From Lysobacterales bacterium UBA5700 (GTDB lineage Bacteria > Pseudomonadota > Gammaproteobacteria > Xanthomonadales > Xanthomonadaceae): a stretch of DNA of 12,713 bases. The DNA lies in the NCBI GenBank assembly GCA_002420085.1, contig DIHI01000041.1:12685-25397 (forward strand), written 5' to 3'. Shown piece after piece: positions 1-7,981 of the stretch. Within the stretch, counting starts at the first letter, position 1. The number at the start of each line of letters is the position of its first letter. The translations under genes and the position numbers were made by a program. The notes under the pieces are model-generated. The model was not told the DNA's origin. It ran no database searches and was given only the letters and a program-made list of their open reading frames with translations.

Positions 1-75
1 GATTATCTGTCGTCGCTCAAGCGCGAGATGGTCAAGCGCAAGCTCGCCAAACAGCGCCGCACTGCGGCCGGCTGA
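1..75 (+). CDS. def: Peptide deformylase, C-terminal end only (partial gene)
   Basis: Only the last 24 codons and the TGA stop (73-75) lie in the window. The peptide starts [17 protein letters not shown] and ends in a short basic tail. This matches the known C-terminal helix of proteobacterial peptide deformylase, which begins DYLSPLK and is rich in Lys and Arg. The enzyme removes the formyl group from the N-terminal methionine of new proteins. The catalytic motifs lie upstream of the window and cannot be checked. The next gene is fmt, whose product adds that formyl group, and def-fmt is a very common bacterial pair, which supports the call. The stop codon overlaps the likely ribosome binding site of fmt, so the two genes are probably cotranscribed. 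Confidence 0.8.
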   Translation, partial: DYLSSLKREMVKRKLAKQRRTAAG

Positions 76-80
76 GGTGG
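74..80 (+). promoter_or_regulatory. Ribosome binding site of fmt
   Basis: GAGGTGG overlaps the def stop codon and lies just upstream of the ATG at 83. It decides the fmt start: a GTG at 77 in the same frame lies inside this purine-rich motif and would leave no room for a Shine-Dalgarno sequence. Confidence 0.6.
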
Positions 81-82
81 CC

Positions 83-1006
83 ATGCGCCTGGTGTTTGCC
101 GGCAGCCCGGAGTTCGCGCTGCCGGCCCTGGCGGTGGCCGCCCGGCACGGTGAGCTGGTTGCGGTCTACAGTCAGCCCGATCGCCCGGCCGGGCGCGGTC
201 GCCGGCTGACCGCTTCCCCGGTCAAATGCGCCGCCCAGGCGCTGGCCGTGCCGGTGCTGCAACCGACCAGCCTGCGCGATCCGGCCGCCCAGGCGGAATT
301 GCGTGCCCTGGCGCCCGACCTGATGATCGTGATCGCCTACGGCCTGATCCTGCCGAAGGCGGTGCTTGCCATCCCGCGTCACGGCTGCTGGAACGTCCAT
401 GCTTCGCTGCTGCCGCGCTGGCGCGGTGCGGCACCGATCCAGCGCGCCATCGAGGCCGGCGACACCGTCACCGGTGTCGATCTGATGCAGATGGAGGTCG
501 GGCTGGACACCGGTCCGGTAGTGCTCGAACGACAGACTGCGATCGATCCGACCGACACCGGTGGCAGCCTGCACGATCGCTTGGCCGGGTTGGCCGCCGA
601 GGTGTTGGCCGAGGGCCTGCAACGGCTGGCCGCTGGCCGTCTACCGCCCCCCCGCGCGCAGTCGACCGAGGGCGTCAGCTATGCCCGCAAGCTGGACAAG
701 GCCGAGGCCATGCTTGACTGGCGGCAGGCCGCATCGGTGCTGGCACGCAAGGTCCGGGCGTTCGATCCCTGGCCGATCGCCGAGGCCGAGATCGCCGGTG
801 AACGGCTCCGGGTGCATGCCGCCCAGGCGCTCACCGGATCGGGTGGCGATGCCGCACCCGGCAGCATCGTCGCCGCTGGTGCCGAGGGGATCGATATCGC
901 CTGCGGAGAGGGTGTGCTGCGCCTGACCCGAGTCCAACGGCCGGGCGGCACGCCGGTCTCGGCGCGCGACTACATCAACGCCCGTCCGGCAGTGCGGACA
1001 TCATGA
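83..1006 (+). CDS. fmt: Methionyl-tRNA formyltransferase
   Basis: This cytoplasmic enzyme transfers a formyl group from 10-formyl-tetrahydrofolate to Met-tRNA(fMet), making the initiator tRNA. The 307-residue product has the usual family length. The N-terminus [12 protein letters not shown] is the typical start. QPDRPAGRG (31-39) followed by LTASPVK (42-48) is the conserved loop. [17 protein letters not shown] (104-120) carries the catalytic Asn104 and His106, and LDTGP (141-145) carries the third catalytic residue, Asp142. The C-terminal tRNA-binding domain starts near residue 205 ([12 protein letters not shown]). I chose ATG 83 rather than GTG 77 because of the GAGGTGG motif just before it. 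The stop overlaps the rsmB start as ATGA (1003-1006), which implies translational coupling. Nothing looks damaged. Confidence 0.97.
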   Translation: MRLVFAGSPEFALPALAVAARHGELVAVYSQPDRPAGRGRRLTASPVKCAAQALAVPVLQPTSLRDPAAQAELRALAPDLMIVIAYGLILPKAVLAIPRHGCWNVHASLLPRWRGAAPIQRAIEAGDTVTGVDLMQMEVGLDTGPVVLERQTAIDPTDTGGSLHDRLAGLAAEVLAEGLQRLAAGRLPPPRAQSTEGVSYARKLDKAEAMLDWRQAASVLARKVRAFDPWPIAEAEIAGERLRVHAAQALTGSGGDAAPGSIVAAGAEGIDIACGEGVLRLTRVQRPGGTPVSARDYINARPAVRTS

Positions 1007-2328
1007 CCGCTCCCGGCGCTGCCGTCCGCGCTGCGGCCGCCCGAGTGGTCGCCGAGACCCTGGCCGGCCACTCGCTGAAAACCACCCTGACGCCGGAACT
1101 GGCGTCGTTCGTCGATGCCCGCGACCGTGCATTGGTCGAGGCGATCTGCTTCGAGACCCTGCGCTGGAAGCGCCGCTACGACGCCGCTCTCGACTGCTGG
1201 ATGCCACGTCCGCTGCCAGCCCGCGATGTCCGACTGGCCGCCCTGATCCGGGTCGGGCTGGCCCAGATCGACGCCCTGCGCCTGCCCGACCACGCCAGTG
1301 TCGCCGCTACCGTCGAGGCGGCGCGTCTGATCGGTCGCCCGAACGCGGTCGGCCTGGTCAATGCCGTGTTGCGCCGTGCCCTGCGCGAGGGCCTGCCGGA
1401 CAGCACCGATCCCGCCGTGACCCACAGCCACCCGGATTGGCTGGTGGCGGCCCTGGCCAACGACTGGCCGGAACACTGGCCGAGCATTCTCGATGCCAAC
1501 AACCGCCCGGCACCGGTCTGGCTTCGGGTCAATCGCCGTCGCTGCGACCCGGCCCGCTACGCCAGCCGACTCGAACAGGCCGGCATCGAGCATCGTCGGC
1601 CCGACGGCTTCCCCGATGCGCTGATCCTCGACCACGGTGGCGATCCGACCGGCCTGCCGGGCTGGGCCGAGGGCGAAGTCTCGGTGCAGGACGGCGCCGC
1701 GCAGTCCACCGTCGAACTCCTGCCCCTGGCGACCGGCATGCGCGTGCTCGACGCCTGCGCGGCACCGGGTGGCAAGGCTGCCCACCTGCTGGAGCGCGTT
1801 CCAGGGCTGCGTCTGACCGTGCTCGACCGGGACCGCCGCCGGTTGCTCCGGGTGCGCGAAACGCTGGCCCGGCTGCACCTGCCGGCGCCGGAGGCGGTGC
1901 GGGTCGCCGACGCTGGCGATCCCGCCACCTGGTGGGACGGCCGACCCTTCGATGCCATCCTGCTCGATGCGCCGTGCAGTGCCACCGGGGTGATCCGTCG
2001 CCAGCCGGACATCAAATGGCACCGGCGGGCCTCCGACCTCGCCGACCTGGTGGCCAGTCAGGCCCGCCTGCTTGATGGGCTGTGGCCCCTGCTGCGGCCC
2101 GGTGGGCATCTGCTGTATGCGACCTGCTCCCTGCTGGCGGTGGAAAACGCCGGCCAGATCGCGGCCTTCCTCGGCCGGCATGACGACGCCCTGGCACGCG
2201 ACCTGCCGGATCGGTTCGGCCATGCGGCCGGGGCCGGGCGCCAGCGCCTGCCGGGCGAGTTCGACTGCGATGGGTTCTTCTACGCCCTGCTCCAGCGTGC
2301 CGGTGCGACCGATGGGGGCGTCGGATGA
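1003..2328 (+). CDS. rsmB: 16S rRNA (cytosine-967-C5)-methyltransferase RsmB
   Basis: RsmB (formerly Sun or Fmu) methylates C967 of 16S rRNA using S-adenosylmethionine. The 441-residue product has an N-terminal NusB-like RNA-binding domain (about 1-145). A C-terminal Rossmann methyltransferase domain follows, with DACAAPGGK (250-258) as the SAM-binding motif. LDAPCSATG around Cys325 and YATCS around Cys375 are the paired cysteines typical of RNA m5C methyltransferases; in this family the TCS cysteine is the nucleophile and the PC cysteine helps release the product. Length and motif order are normal. The start ATG overlaps the fmt stop by 4 bases and the stop overlaps the next start by 4 bases, so the gene is in the middle of a coupled operon. 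The def-fmt-rsmB order is classic for gammaproteobacteria. Confidence 0.96.
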   Translation: MTAPGAAVRAAAARVVAETLAGHSLKTTLTPELASFVDARDRALVEAICFETLRWKRRYDAALDCWMPRPLPARDVRLAALIRVGLAQIDALRLPDHASVAATVEAARLIGRPNAVGLVNAVLRRALREGLPDSTDPAVTHSHPDWLVAALANDWPEHWPSILDANNRPAPVWLRVNRRRCDPARYASRLEQAGIEHRRPDGFPDALILDHGGDPTGLPGWAEGEVSVQDGAAQSTVELLPLATGMRVLDACAAPGGKAAHLLERVPGLRLTVLDRDRRRLLRVRETLARLHLPAPEAVRVADAGDPATWWDGRPFDAILLDAPCSATGVIRRQPDIKWHRRASDLADLVASQARLLDGLWPLLRPGGHLLYATCSLLAVENAGQIAAFLGRHDDALARDLPDRFGHAAGAGRQRLPGEFDCDGFFYALLQRAGATDGGVG

Positions 2329-4007
2329 TCGCCGCCGGCCTGGATCGCGACGCCCGCCGCGACCTGTTCTGGCTGCTGCTGCTGAGCCTGGCCCTGATCG
2401 CACCGGGGATCGGCTTGCGCGATCCCTGGCCGGCCGACGAACCCCGTTTCGTGCTGATCGCCCAGCAGATGCTGAGCGAGGGCAACTGGTGGTTCCCGCA
2501 GCGCGGTGTCGAACTGTATGCCGACAAGCCGCCGCTGTTCTTCTGGCTGCTGGCCCTGGCCGAGCGCCTGACCGGTGGCTGGCGCGGTGCGTTCCTGCTG
2601 CCCTCCCTGGTTTCGGCGCTGGTCACGGTCGGCCTGACCTGGGATCTGGCGCGCCGGCTCTGGGGGGCCGAAACCGCACGCTGGGCGGCCGGTGCGCTGC
2701 TGGTCTGCGCCCAGTTCGTTTTTCACGCCCGCCGTGCCCAGATCGATCCGACGCTGCTGCTGCTGACCACGCTATCGCTGTATGGTCTGTTGCGCCATCT
2801 GCTGCTCGGCCCGGACTGGCGCTGGTTCATCACCGGTTGCTTCGCGGCCGGCCTCGGAGTCATCACCAAGGGGGTCGGATTCCTGCCCCTGCTGGTGCTG
2901 CTGCCGTGGGGCTGGATGCGGCAACGCGCCTGGCATGGCCTTGCCAGCATTTCCGGACCCCACACGGCCGGGCGCTGGGCGCTCGGGGCAGCGGCATTCC
3001 TGCTGGCCATCGGCCTGTGGCTGGTGCCGATGCTGGTGCAGGTGCATGGTCACGGCGGCAGCGAGCGGCTGGCCTACGCCGAGGAGATTCTGTTCCGCCA
3101 GACCGCCGAGCGATTCGCCGATGCCTGGGTGCATCGACAGCCGCCCTGGTATTTCCTTGAAGTGGTCGCGTTCGCCTGGCTGCCGCTGTCGCTGGCGATA
3201 CCGGGCCTGCTGGCACCTCTGCGCCGTGCCTGGCAGGCCGGCGATGCCCGAATCTGGCTACCCCTGGCCTGGGCCGGTCTGGTGGTGCTGTTCTTCACCC
3301 TGAGCACCGGCAAGCGCGATGTCTACATCCTTCCCGCGCTGCCGGCATTCGCACTGGCCGCAGCGCCATTCCTGGCCGCGCTCGCCGAGGCGCGCTGGCT
3401 TCGACGAGTCGCCATCGGCGTCTACCTGCTGGCAGCGGCCGGCCTGATCGTCGGTGGCCTGTGGGCCTGGTTCGGCACGCCCGATTTCGCCGCCCGGATC
3501 GTGGTTGCGCGCGGCCTGGCGCCGGCTGATGTCCGGCCTTGGCTGCTGGTCATCGCTATCGGTCTGGTGCTGCTGGCCTGGCTGTGGTGGACCCGGACCC
3601 GCCCGCTGCCCAGGCTGCTGCTGGGCGCGCAACTGGTGCTGTTCACCGGCTACGGGCTCGGCGCCTATCCGCTGCTCGATGGTGCCAGTTCCTCACGCGA
3701 CCTGATGCAGGCCGCCCGGATCGCCGCCGGTCCGGATGCCGTGATCGGTCTGGTCGGCTGGCGAGAACAGAACCTGTTGCAGGCGGTCGGGCCGGTCACC
3801 GAGTTCGGTTTCAGTGCCACGCCTGCCGAACAGTGGCGGCGTGCGCTGATCTGGCTGCGTAGCACGCCCGAACAGCGGGTGCTGCTGAGCCAGGCCGACC
3901 ATCTCCCCGACTGTGTGATCCGCTCCGATGGCATCGATCTCGGCCGGGCCAATCGTCGCGCCTGGTGGCTGATCGATGCCGATGCCGTGCGCGACTGTCG
4001 GCCTTGA
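2325..4007 (+). CDS. ArnT-like family 39/83 glycosyltransferase, polytopic membrane protein
   Basis: The 560-residue product resembles the ArnT/PMT superfamily. These inner-membrane enzymes move a sugar from a polyprenyl-phosphate donor to lipid A or another acceptor on the periplasmic face. After a first membrane helix (about 13-29), DEPR (38-41) supplies the acidic residue expected in the first periplasmic loop. YADKPPLFFW (65-74), RRAQIDP (136-142) and STGKRDVYILPALPA (327-341) are further hallmarks of the ArnT-like group. About a dozen hydrophobic helices follow one another up to about residue 450. A soluble C-terminal part of about 110 residues ends the protein. The start overlaps the rsmB stop as ATGA. 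The donor and acceptor cannot be read from sequence. No aminoarabinose pathway genes (arnB, arnC, arnA, arnD) are in the window, so I do not assign arnT. Confidence 0.88.
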   Translation: MIAAGLDRDARRDLFWLLLLSLALIAPGIGLRDPWPADEPRFVLIAQQMLSEGNWWFPQRGVELYADKPPLFFWLLALAERLTGGWRGAFLLPSLVSALVTVGLTWDLARRLWGAETARWAAGALLVCAQFVFHARRAQIDPTLLLLTTLSLYGLLRHLLLGPDWRWFITGCFAAGLGVITKGVGFLPLLVLLPWGWMRQRAWHGLASISGPHTAGRWALGAAAFLLAIGLWLVPMLVQVHGHGGSERLAYAEEILFRQTAERFADAWVHRQPPWYFLEVVAFAWLPLSLAIPGLLAPLRRAWQAGDARIWLPLAWAGLVVLFFTLSTGKRDVYILPALPAFALAAAPFLAALAEARWLRRVAIGVYLLAAAGLIVGGLWAWFGTPDFAARIVVARGLAPADVRPWLLVIAIGLVLLAWLWWTRTRPLPRLLLGAQLVLFTGYGLGAYPLLDGASSSRDLMQAARIAAGPDAVIGLVGWREQNLLQAVGPVTEFGFSATPAEQWRRALIWLRSTPEQRVLLSQADHLPDCVIRSDGIDLGRANRRAWWLIDADAVRDCRP

Positions 4008-4028
4008 ATCGCCGACCGCCAGCGGCCG

Positions 4029-4841
4029 TCATCCGCCGTGGTCCTGACTCAATCGACGCAGCCGCGCATATTTGTCGTAAACGTAGCGGGCGAAGCTGGC
4101 GTGATAGCGGAAGCCGGCTCGGCCATCCAGAAAGCCGCCACGCAACAGGTAGTTCTTCAGCCAGTAAGCGACCGCATGCAGAACCGGATCGACGCCATCG
4201 GCCGCGTGGCCGAGCGAATGCTTCTGGCGGGCGAACAGGGTGGCATAGCGATCGAGCTTGCTCCGGTACTCCGACAGCGAACGCGCGGTGTCGTGATCGA
4301 TGCGAGCCTTGATCCGTCGGCAGCGCTTGCCGCGCAGATCCAGGCGTTCACCCGATCGCGCCAGCAGGTATCGGCTGTCGGCACGGAACAGGCGCGGCAG
4401 CCAGGCATTGCCGGCACCGCCGAATTGCAGGGTGCGGCCGAGGAAACGAGTTCGGCGTGGCAGCAACCAGGCATCTGCGCGTTCGATTTCGCCGCTTGCA
4501 AACAGGTTGCGGATACGTTCGGGCGCACTCGGGGCCAGCCACTCGTCGGCATCCAGCAGCAGCACCCACGGCTGTCGCGCCCGGCCGATCACCGAGTTCT
4601 TCTGGGTCGCAAAGCCGAGCCACTCCTGATGTTCGACCTCGGCCCCGGCGGCCCGTGCGATCGCCACGGTGGCATCGTCGGAGCCGGAATCCAGCACCAG
4701 CACCTCGGCGCAGACCTGCCGCAGGGTGGTCACGCAGCGGGCGATGCGGTCGGCCTCGTTGAGGCAGACCACGACACCGCTCAGCGGAGGTCGAATGGCG
4801 TCGGCGCGTGGTTCCTGCACCCGGACAAGCATAACCCGCAT
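4029..4841 (-). CDS. Family 2 glycosyltransferase, WaaE/KdtX-like (LPS core type)
   Basis: The roughly 270-residue product is a cytoplasmic GT-A fold enzyme that transfers a sugar from a nucleotide-sugar donor. From the chosen start, VVVCLNEADRIARC (23-36) is the first strand and nucleotide-binding loop. LDSGSDDAT (50-58) follows, then QKNSVIGRA (80-88) and LLLDADEWL (94-102), which contains the metal-binding DxD-like motif. The C-terminal part (SEYRSKLDRYATLFA at 190-204, then YWLKNYLLRGGFLDG at 226-240) resembles WaaE/KdtX proteins, which add glucose to the inner core of lipopolysaccharide. The substrate here is unknown. In-frame ATGs at 4856, 4841 and 4832 are all possible, none with a good ribosome binding site. 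The reading frame stays open to 5195 but would then run into trkA. The gene faces the ArnT-like gene tail to tail, 21 bases apart. Confidence 0.87.
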   Translation of the reverse strand: MRVMLVRVQEPRADAIRPPLSGVVVCLNEADRIARCVTTLRQVCAEVLVLDSGSDDATVAIARAAGAEVEHQEWLGFATQKNSVIGRARQPWVLLLDADEWLAPSAPERIRNLFASGEIERADAWLLPRRTRFLGRTLQFGGAGNAWLPRLFRADSRYLLARSGERLDLRGKRCRRIKARIDHDTARSLSEYRSKLDRYATLFARQKHSLGHAADGVDPVLHAVAYWLKNYLLRGGFLDGRAGFRYHASFARYVYDKYARLRRLSQDHGG

Positions 4842-4939
4842 TGCCGCAACGATCATGACCGACAGCGGCGCTGCGTCCGGTGGCCGAGGTCGTTCAAGGC
4901 ATGCAGAGACCGGCCGGGCCGGCCCGAGCGGCTTCGGGA

Positions 4940-4987
4940 CTGCAATCGGAATCACGGCAGGAACCGGCGTCGGAACCACAGTCGGAA
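4940..4987. repeat. Degenerate 12-base tandem repeat upstream of trkA
   Basis: Four imperfect 12-base units each end in GGAA, with the GGAA cores at 4948, 4960, 4972 and 4984, exactly 12 bases apart. The last two units are nearly the same (CCGGCGTCGGAA, CCACAGTCGGAA). The array sits in the divergent gap between the glycosyltransferase and trkA, just upstream of a possible trkA -10 box. Whether it is regulatory or simply repetitive DNA cannot be decided from the sequence. Confidence 0.6.
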
Positions 4988-4999
4988 CCGCAGAGGGTC

Positions 5000-5005
5000 T
5001 ACAAT
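5000..5005 (+). promoter_or_regulatory. Possible -10 box of the trkA promoter
   Basis: TACAAT matches the sigma-70 -10 consensus at five of six bases and lies 37 bases upstream of the trkA start. No good -35 box is found 16-18 bases upstream, where the 12-base repeat lies. If it is a real promoter it would probably need an activator or tolerate a poor -35. Confidence 0.4.
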
Positions 5006-5033
5006 CTGCGCTCGCGAAAGCTGCGCACCATTC

Positions 5034-5038
5034 AAGGG
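5034..5038 (+). promoter_or_regulatory. Ribosome binding site of trkA
   Basis: AAGGG lies 4 bases before the ATG at 5043. It supports that start over the much longer in-frame open reading frame, which extends back to 4038 through the antisense strand of the glycosyltransferase gene. Confidence 0.65.
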
Positions 5039-5042
5039 CGAC

Positions 5043-6419
5043 ATGAAAATACTGATACTCGGCGCCGGACAGGTCGGTTCCTCGGTGGCAACGGCACTGG
5101 CCTCCGAGAACAACGACATCACGGTCGTCGATACCGATGTCTACCGTTTGCGTGCGCTGGCCGAACGGCTCGACATCCGCACCGTAGTCGGCCATGCCTC
5201 ACTGCCGAACGTGCTTGGCCAGGCGGGTGCCGACGATGCCGAGATGATCGTCGCGGTCACCTCCAGTGATGAAGTCAATCTGGTCGCCTGTCATGTCGCC
5301 CGCACCCGCTACCGCACGCCGACCCGGGTCGCGCGGTTGCGTGAGTCACAGTACATGCAGGTCGAAGCCTTCACCCGTGGCGATCACCCGGCGGTCACCG
5401 CAGCGATCAGCCCCGAGCAACTGGTGTGCCGCCACGTCGAGCGCCTGATCGAATATCCGGGCGCGCTTCAGGTGCTGGAATTCGCCAATGGCCATGCCCA
5501 GTTGGTCGCAGTCCGGGCGGTGCCGGGCGGCGCCCTGGTCGGCCATCAGATCAGCGAACTGCGCCAGCACCTGCCCAAGGTCGATGCCCGAGTCGCGGCG
5601 ATCTATCGTGGTCATCGCGGTGTCAAGCCCGAGGGTGGCACGGTGATCGAGGCCGATGACGAGGTGTTCTTCCTCGCCGCGCCGCGCGACATCCGCACCG
5701 TCATGAACGAACTGCGTCGTGCCGATGGCCACCCGGCGCGCCGGGTGTTCATCGCCGGTGGCGGCAATATCGGCCGAGCCTTGGCGCGTTCGCTTGAGAA
5801 TCGCTATTCGGTGAAGATTCTCGAACGCTCGCGCGACCGTGCCCGAGCCATCGCCGAGGATCTGGTCAACTCGATCGTGCTGGTCGGCGATGCTGCCGAC
5901 GAAGACCTGTTGCGTGAAGAAAACATCGATCAGACCGACGTCTATTGCGGCCTGACCAATGACGACGAAGCCAACATCCTGTCGGCGATGCTGGCCAAGC
6001 GGCTCGGCTGCGGCCGTGTGATCTCGCTGATCAACCGGCCGGCCTACGCCGATCTGGTCCAGGGGGGCAGCATCGATATCGCGGTCAGTCCGCAGCAGAT
6101 CACCCTCGGCGCCCTGCTCGCCCACATTCGCGAGGGTGCCCCGGCCCAGGTGCATTCCCTGCGGCGAGGTGCCGCCGAAGCGATCGAGGTCGTGGTGCGC
6201 GGCGATGCCCGCACCTCGCGTGCGGTCGGCCGCAGTCTCGACGAACTCGACCTGCCGCCGTCGGCGACCATCGGCGGCGTGGTGCGCGGCGACCGCCTGC
6301 TGATCGCCCATCACGATGTGGTGATCGAGCCCGAGGACCACCTGATCGTGTTCCTGATGGACAAGACCGAGTTGCCGCAACTGACAGCCGTGTTCCAGGC
6401 CGGAGCGACCTGGCTGTGA
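5043..6419 (+). CDS. trkA: Trk potassium uptake system, NAD-binding regulatory subunit TrkA
   Basis: TrkA is a peripheral cytoplasmic protein that gates the TrkH potassium channel in response to bound nucleotides. The 458-residue product has the same length as E. coli TrkA and two repeated RCK modules. The first Rossmann fold begins MKILILGAGQVG, with GxGxxG at 7-12 and an acidic residue (Asp30) at the end of the second strand, typical of NAD(H) binding. It is followed by a TrkA-C domain (about 140-220). The second fold has FIAGGGNIG (236-244) with acidic Glu261 in the matching place, and a second TrkA-C domain (about 370-455). The start at 5043 is supported by AAGGG upstream and by the family N-terminus. 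The stop overlaps the trkH start (GTGA), so the two subunits are translationally coupled. Confidence 0.97.
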   Translation: MKILILGAGQVGSSVATALASENNDITVVDTDVYRLRALAERLDIRTVVGHASLPNVLGQAGADDAEMIVAVTSSDEVNLVACHVARTRYRTPTRVARLRESQYMQVEAFTRGDHPAVTAAISPEQLVCRHVERLIEYPGALQVLEFANGHAQLVAVRAVPGGALVGHQISELRQHLPKVDARVAAIYRGHRGVKPEGGTVIEADDEVFFLAAPRDIRTVMNELRRADGHPARRVFIAGGGNIGRALARSLENRYSVKILERSRDRARAIAEDLVNSIVLVGDAADEDLLREENIDQTDVYCGLTNDDEANILSAMLAKRLGCGRVISLINRPAYADLVQGGSIDIAVSPQQITLGALLAHIREGAPAQVHSLRRGAAEAIEVVVRGDARTSRAVGRSLDELDLPPSATIGGVVRGDRLLIAHHDVVIEPEDHLIVFLMDKTELPQLTAVFQAGATWL

Positions 6420-7870
6420 ACCGGCGTCTGGCGGCCATGCAGCGGGTGCTGGGTGCGATCGTGGCATTCTCCTCGCTCAGCAAGTTGCCCCCGGCGTTTC
6501 TGGCGCTGGCATTGGGTGAGCCGGAAGCGAAGGTCTTCCTGTTCAGCTTTGCCCTGACCGCGTCGGCTGGCTTGGTCATGTATTGGCCGGTACGTCATAT
6601 CGCCTACGAGTTTCGACTTCGCGATGGTTTCGCCATCGTCACCCTGACTTGGGCAGCCGCCAGTGTGGTGTCCGCTCTGCCGTTCATGTACGCCCCGCCA
6701 CATCTGGGATTCAGTGCCGCGATGTTCGAGGCGGCATCGGGCCTGACCACCACCGGCGCCACGATCATCGTCGGTCTGGATGCACTGCCCAAGAGCGTTC
6801 TGCTGTTTCGGCAGGTGTTGCAGTTCCTCGGTGGCATGGGCATCGTCATCCTCGCGGTGGCGATCCTGCCGATGTTGAAGATCGGTGGCACGCAATTGTT
6901 CCGGGCGGAATCGACCGGCCCCGGCAAGGACACAAAGCTGACGCCACGGATTGCCGAAACGGCCAAGGCCCTGTGGGCCGTCTACGCAGCCCTGGTCGCA
7001 CTCTGTGCCCTGGCGTTCTGGCTGGCCGGCATGTCGCTGTTCGATGCCGTGAGTCACGCCATGGGCACCGTGTCCACCGGTGGCTTCTCGACCTACGATG
7101 CCTCGTTTGGCCATTGGAACAACCCGATCATCGACTGGGTCGCGATCGTTTTCATGATCCTAGGCGGTATCAATTTCGGGCTGCACTACGTCGCCTGGCG
7201 ACGGGCCACCACCACGGTCTATTTCGCCGATTCCGAACTGCGCACCTACCTTCGGATCATCGCGGTCGCCAGTGTGCTGATCACCCTCACGCTCTGGCTC
7301 GGCGGCAGTTTCGCGGGTCTCGGCGAGAGCTTCCGCCATGCCACCTTCCAGGTGGTGTCCAACCTGACCACGACCGGCTTCGCGACCACCGGCTTCAATC
7401 ACTGGGCGGGCTTCGCTCCACTGCTCCTGGTCGGCCTAGCCTTCATCGGTGGTTGCGCCGGCTCCACGGTCGGCGGCATCAAGGTGGCACGGGTGATGAT
7501 GCTGCTGCGCCAGGGTTTTCGTGAGGTGCGCCAGTTGGTTCACCCGAAGGGCCAGTTCCTGGTCAAGATGGGTGGCAGGCGCGTGTCCGAGAGCGTGGTG
7601 CTGTCGGTCAGCGGCTTCGTCGGACTGTGGATGCTGTGCTTCGTGGTCCTGGTGCTGGCGATGAATGCCACCGGCCTGGACATCCTCACCAGCTTTGGCG
7701 CCGTGACCGCCACCCTGACCAACCTCGGCCCCGGCCTCGGCGATGTCGCCAGCAACTTCGCCAGCGTCAACACCGCAGCCGTCTGGCTGGGCACGTTCGC
7801 GATGGTGCTCGGCCGCCTGGAAGTGTTCACCGTTTTGGTGTTGCTGATGCCGAGCTTCTGGCGGCAGTAG
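6416..7870 (+). CDS. trkH: Trk potassium uptake system, membrane channel subunit TrkH
   Basis: TrkH forms the inner-membrane pathway for potassium entry and pairs with TrkA. The 484-residue product is almost the same length as E. coli TrkH. It has the expected four repeats of helix, pore loop, helix. The four selectivity-filter segments are visible: LTTTGAT (110-116), VSTGGFST (219-226), LTTTGFAT (317-324) and LTNLGPGLG (434-442). GRLEVFT (466-472) near the C-terminus is also conserved. I chose GTG 6416 because it overlaps the trkA stop by 4 bases; an ATG at 6437 would shorten the N-terminus by 7 residues and cannot be ruled out. In E. coli trkA and trkH are at separate loci, while here they form one unit. 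Confidence 0.97.
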   Translation: MNRRLAAMQRVLGAIVAFSSLSKLPPAFLALALGEPEAKVFLFSFALTASAGLVMYWPVRHIAYEFRLRDGFAIVTLTWAAASVVSALPFMYAPPHLGFSAAMFEAASGLTTTGATIIVGLDALPKSVLLFRQVLQFLGGMGIVILAVAILPMLKIGGTQLFRAESTGPGKDTKLTPRIAETAKALWAVYAALVALCALAFWLAGMSLFDAVSHAMGTVSTGGFSTYDASFGHWNNPIIDWVAIVFMILGGINFGLHYVAWRRATTTVYFADSELRTYLRIIAVASVLITLTLWLGGSFAGLGESFRHATFQVVSNLTTTGFATTGFNHWAGFAPLLLVGLAFIGGCAGSTVGGIKVARVMMLLRQGFREVRQLVHPKGQFLVKMGGRRVSESVVLSVSGFVGLWMLCFVVLVLAMNATGLDILTSFGAVTATLTNLGPGLGDVASNFASVNTAAVWLGTFAMVLGRLEVFTVLVLLMPSFWRQ

Positions 7871-7880
7871 TGGTGGAGCC

Positions 7881-7953
7881 GGGATTCGGGATTCAGGCCA
7901 GGGTTGCGAAGCAGCGGCTCACCATCGCGCTGCTTCTGCCAATCCCGAATCCC
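7881..7953. repeat. Inverted repeat able to form a long stem-loop between convergent genes
   Basis: The arm 7881-7893 (GGGATTCGGGATT) is the exact reverse complement of 7941-7953. Inside it, 7908-7916 (GAAGCAGCG) is the exact reverse complement of 7928-7936, leaving an 11-base loop. GGC 7896-7898 can also pair with GCC 7938-7940. The result is a near-continuous long hairpin between the trkH stop and the ydbT stop. No T-run follows either side, so it is not a classic intrinsic terminator. It could still stop transcripts, protect their 3' ends, or be a dispersed repeat element. Confidence 0.8.
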
Positions 7954-7975
7954 GAATCTCGAATCTCGAATCTCG
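7941..7975. repeat. Five tandem heptamers AATCCCG/AATCTCG
   Basis: Five 7-base units run without gaps: two AATCCCG followed by three AATCTCG. Two more units in inverted orientation (GGGATTC twice) lie at 7881-7894. To my knowledge, heptamer runs of this type are common between genes in Xanthomonadaceae and relatives, which is part of the basis for the order-level placement. Confidence 0.85.
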
Positions 7976-7981
7976 GCCTTT

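Noticed and set aside
970..2403. A 477-codon open frame on the minus strand across all of rsmB
   Set aside because: It is the antisense of a strongly conserved gene in high-GC DNA, its product is low-complexity (Gln, Gly, Arg rich) with no family motif, and it overlaps fmt and the ArnT-like gene.
4008..4028. Terminator between the convergent ArnT-like and family 2 glycosyltransferase genes
   Set aside because: The 21-base gap holds no inverted repeat with a T-run.
4038..5042. In-frame extension of trkA upstream to 4038 (793 codons in total)
   Set aside because: The extra part is antisense to the family 2 glycosyltransferase and has no recognisable domain. TrkA has its normal start and a ribosome binding site at 5034-5038.
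4842..5195. N-terminal extension of the minus-strand glycosyltransferase with a Val-Pro rich stretch
   Set aside because: It would overlap the start of trkA, contains only repeat-derived residues, and comes before the normal family N-terminus.
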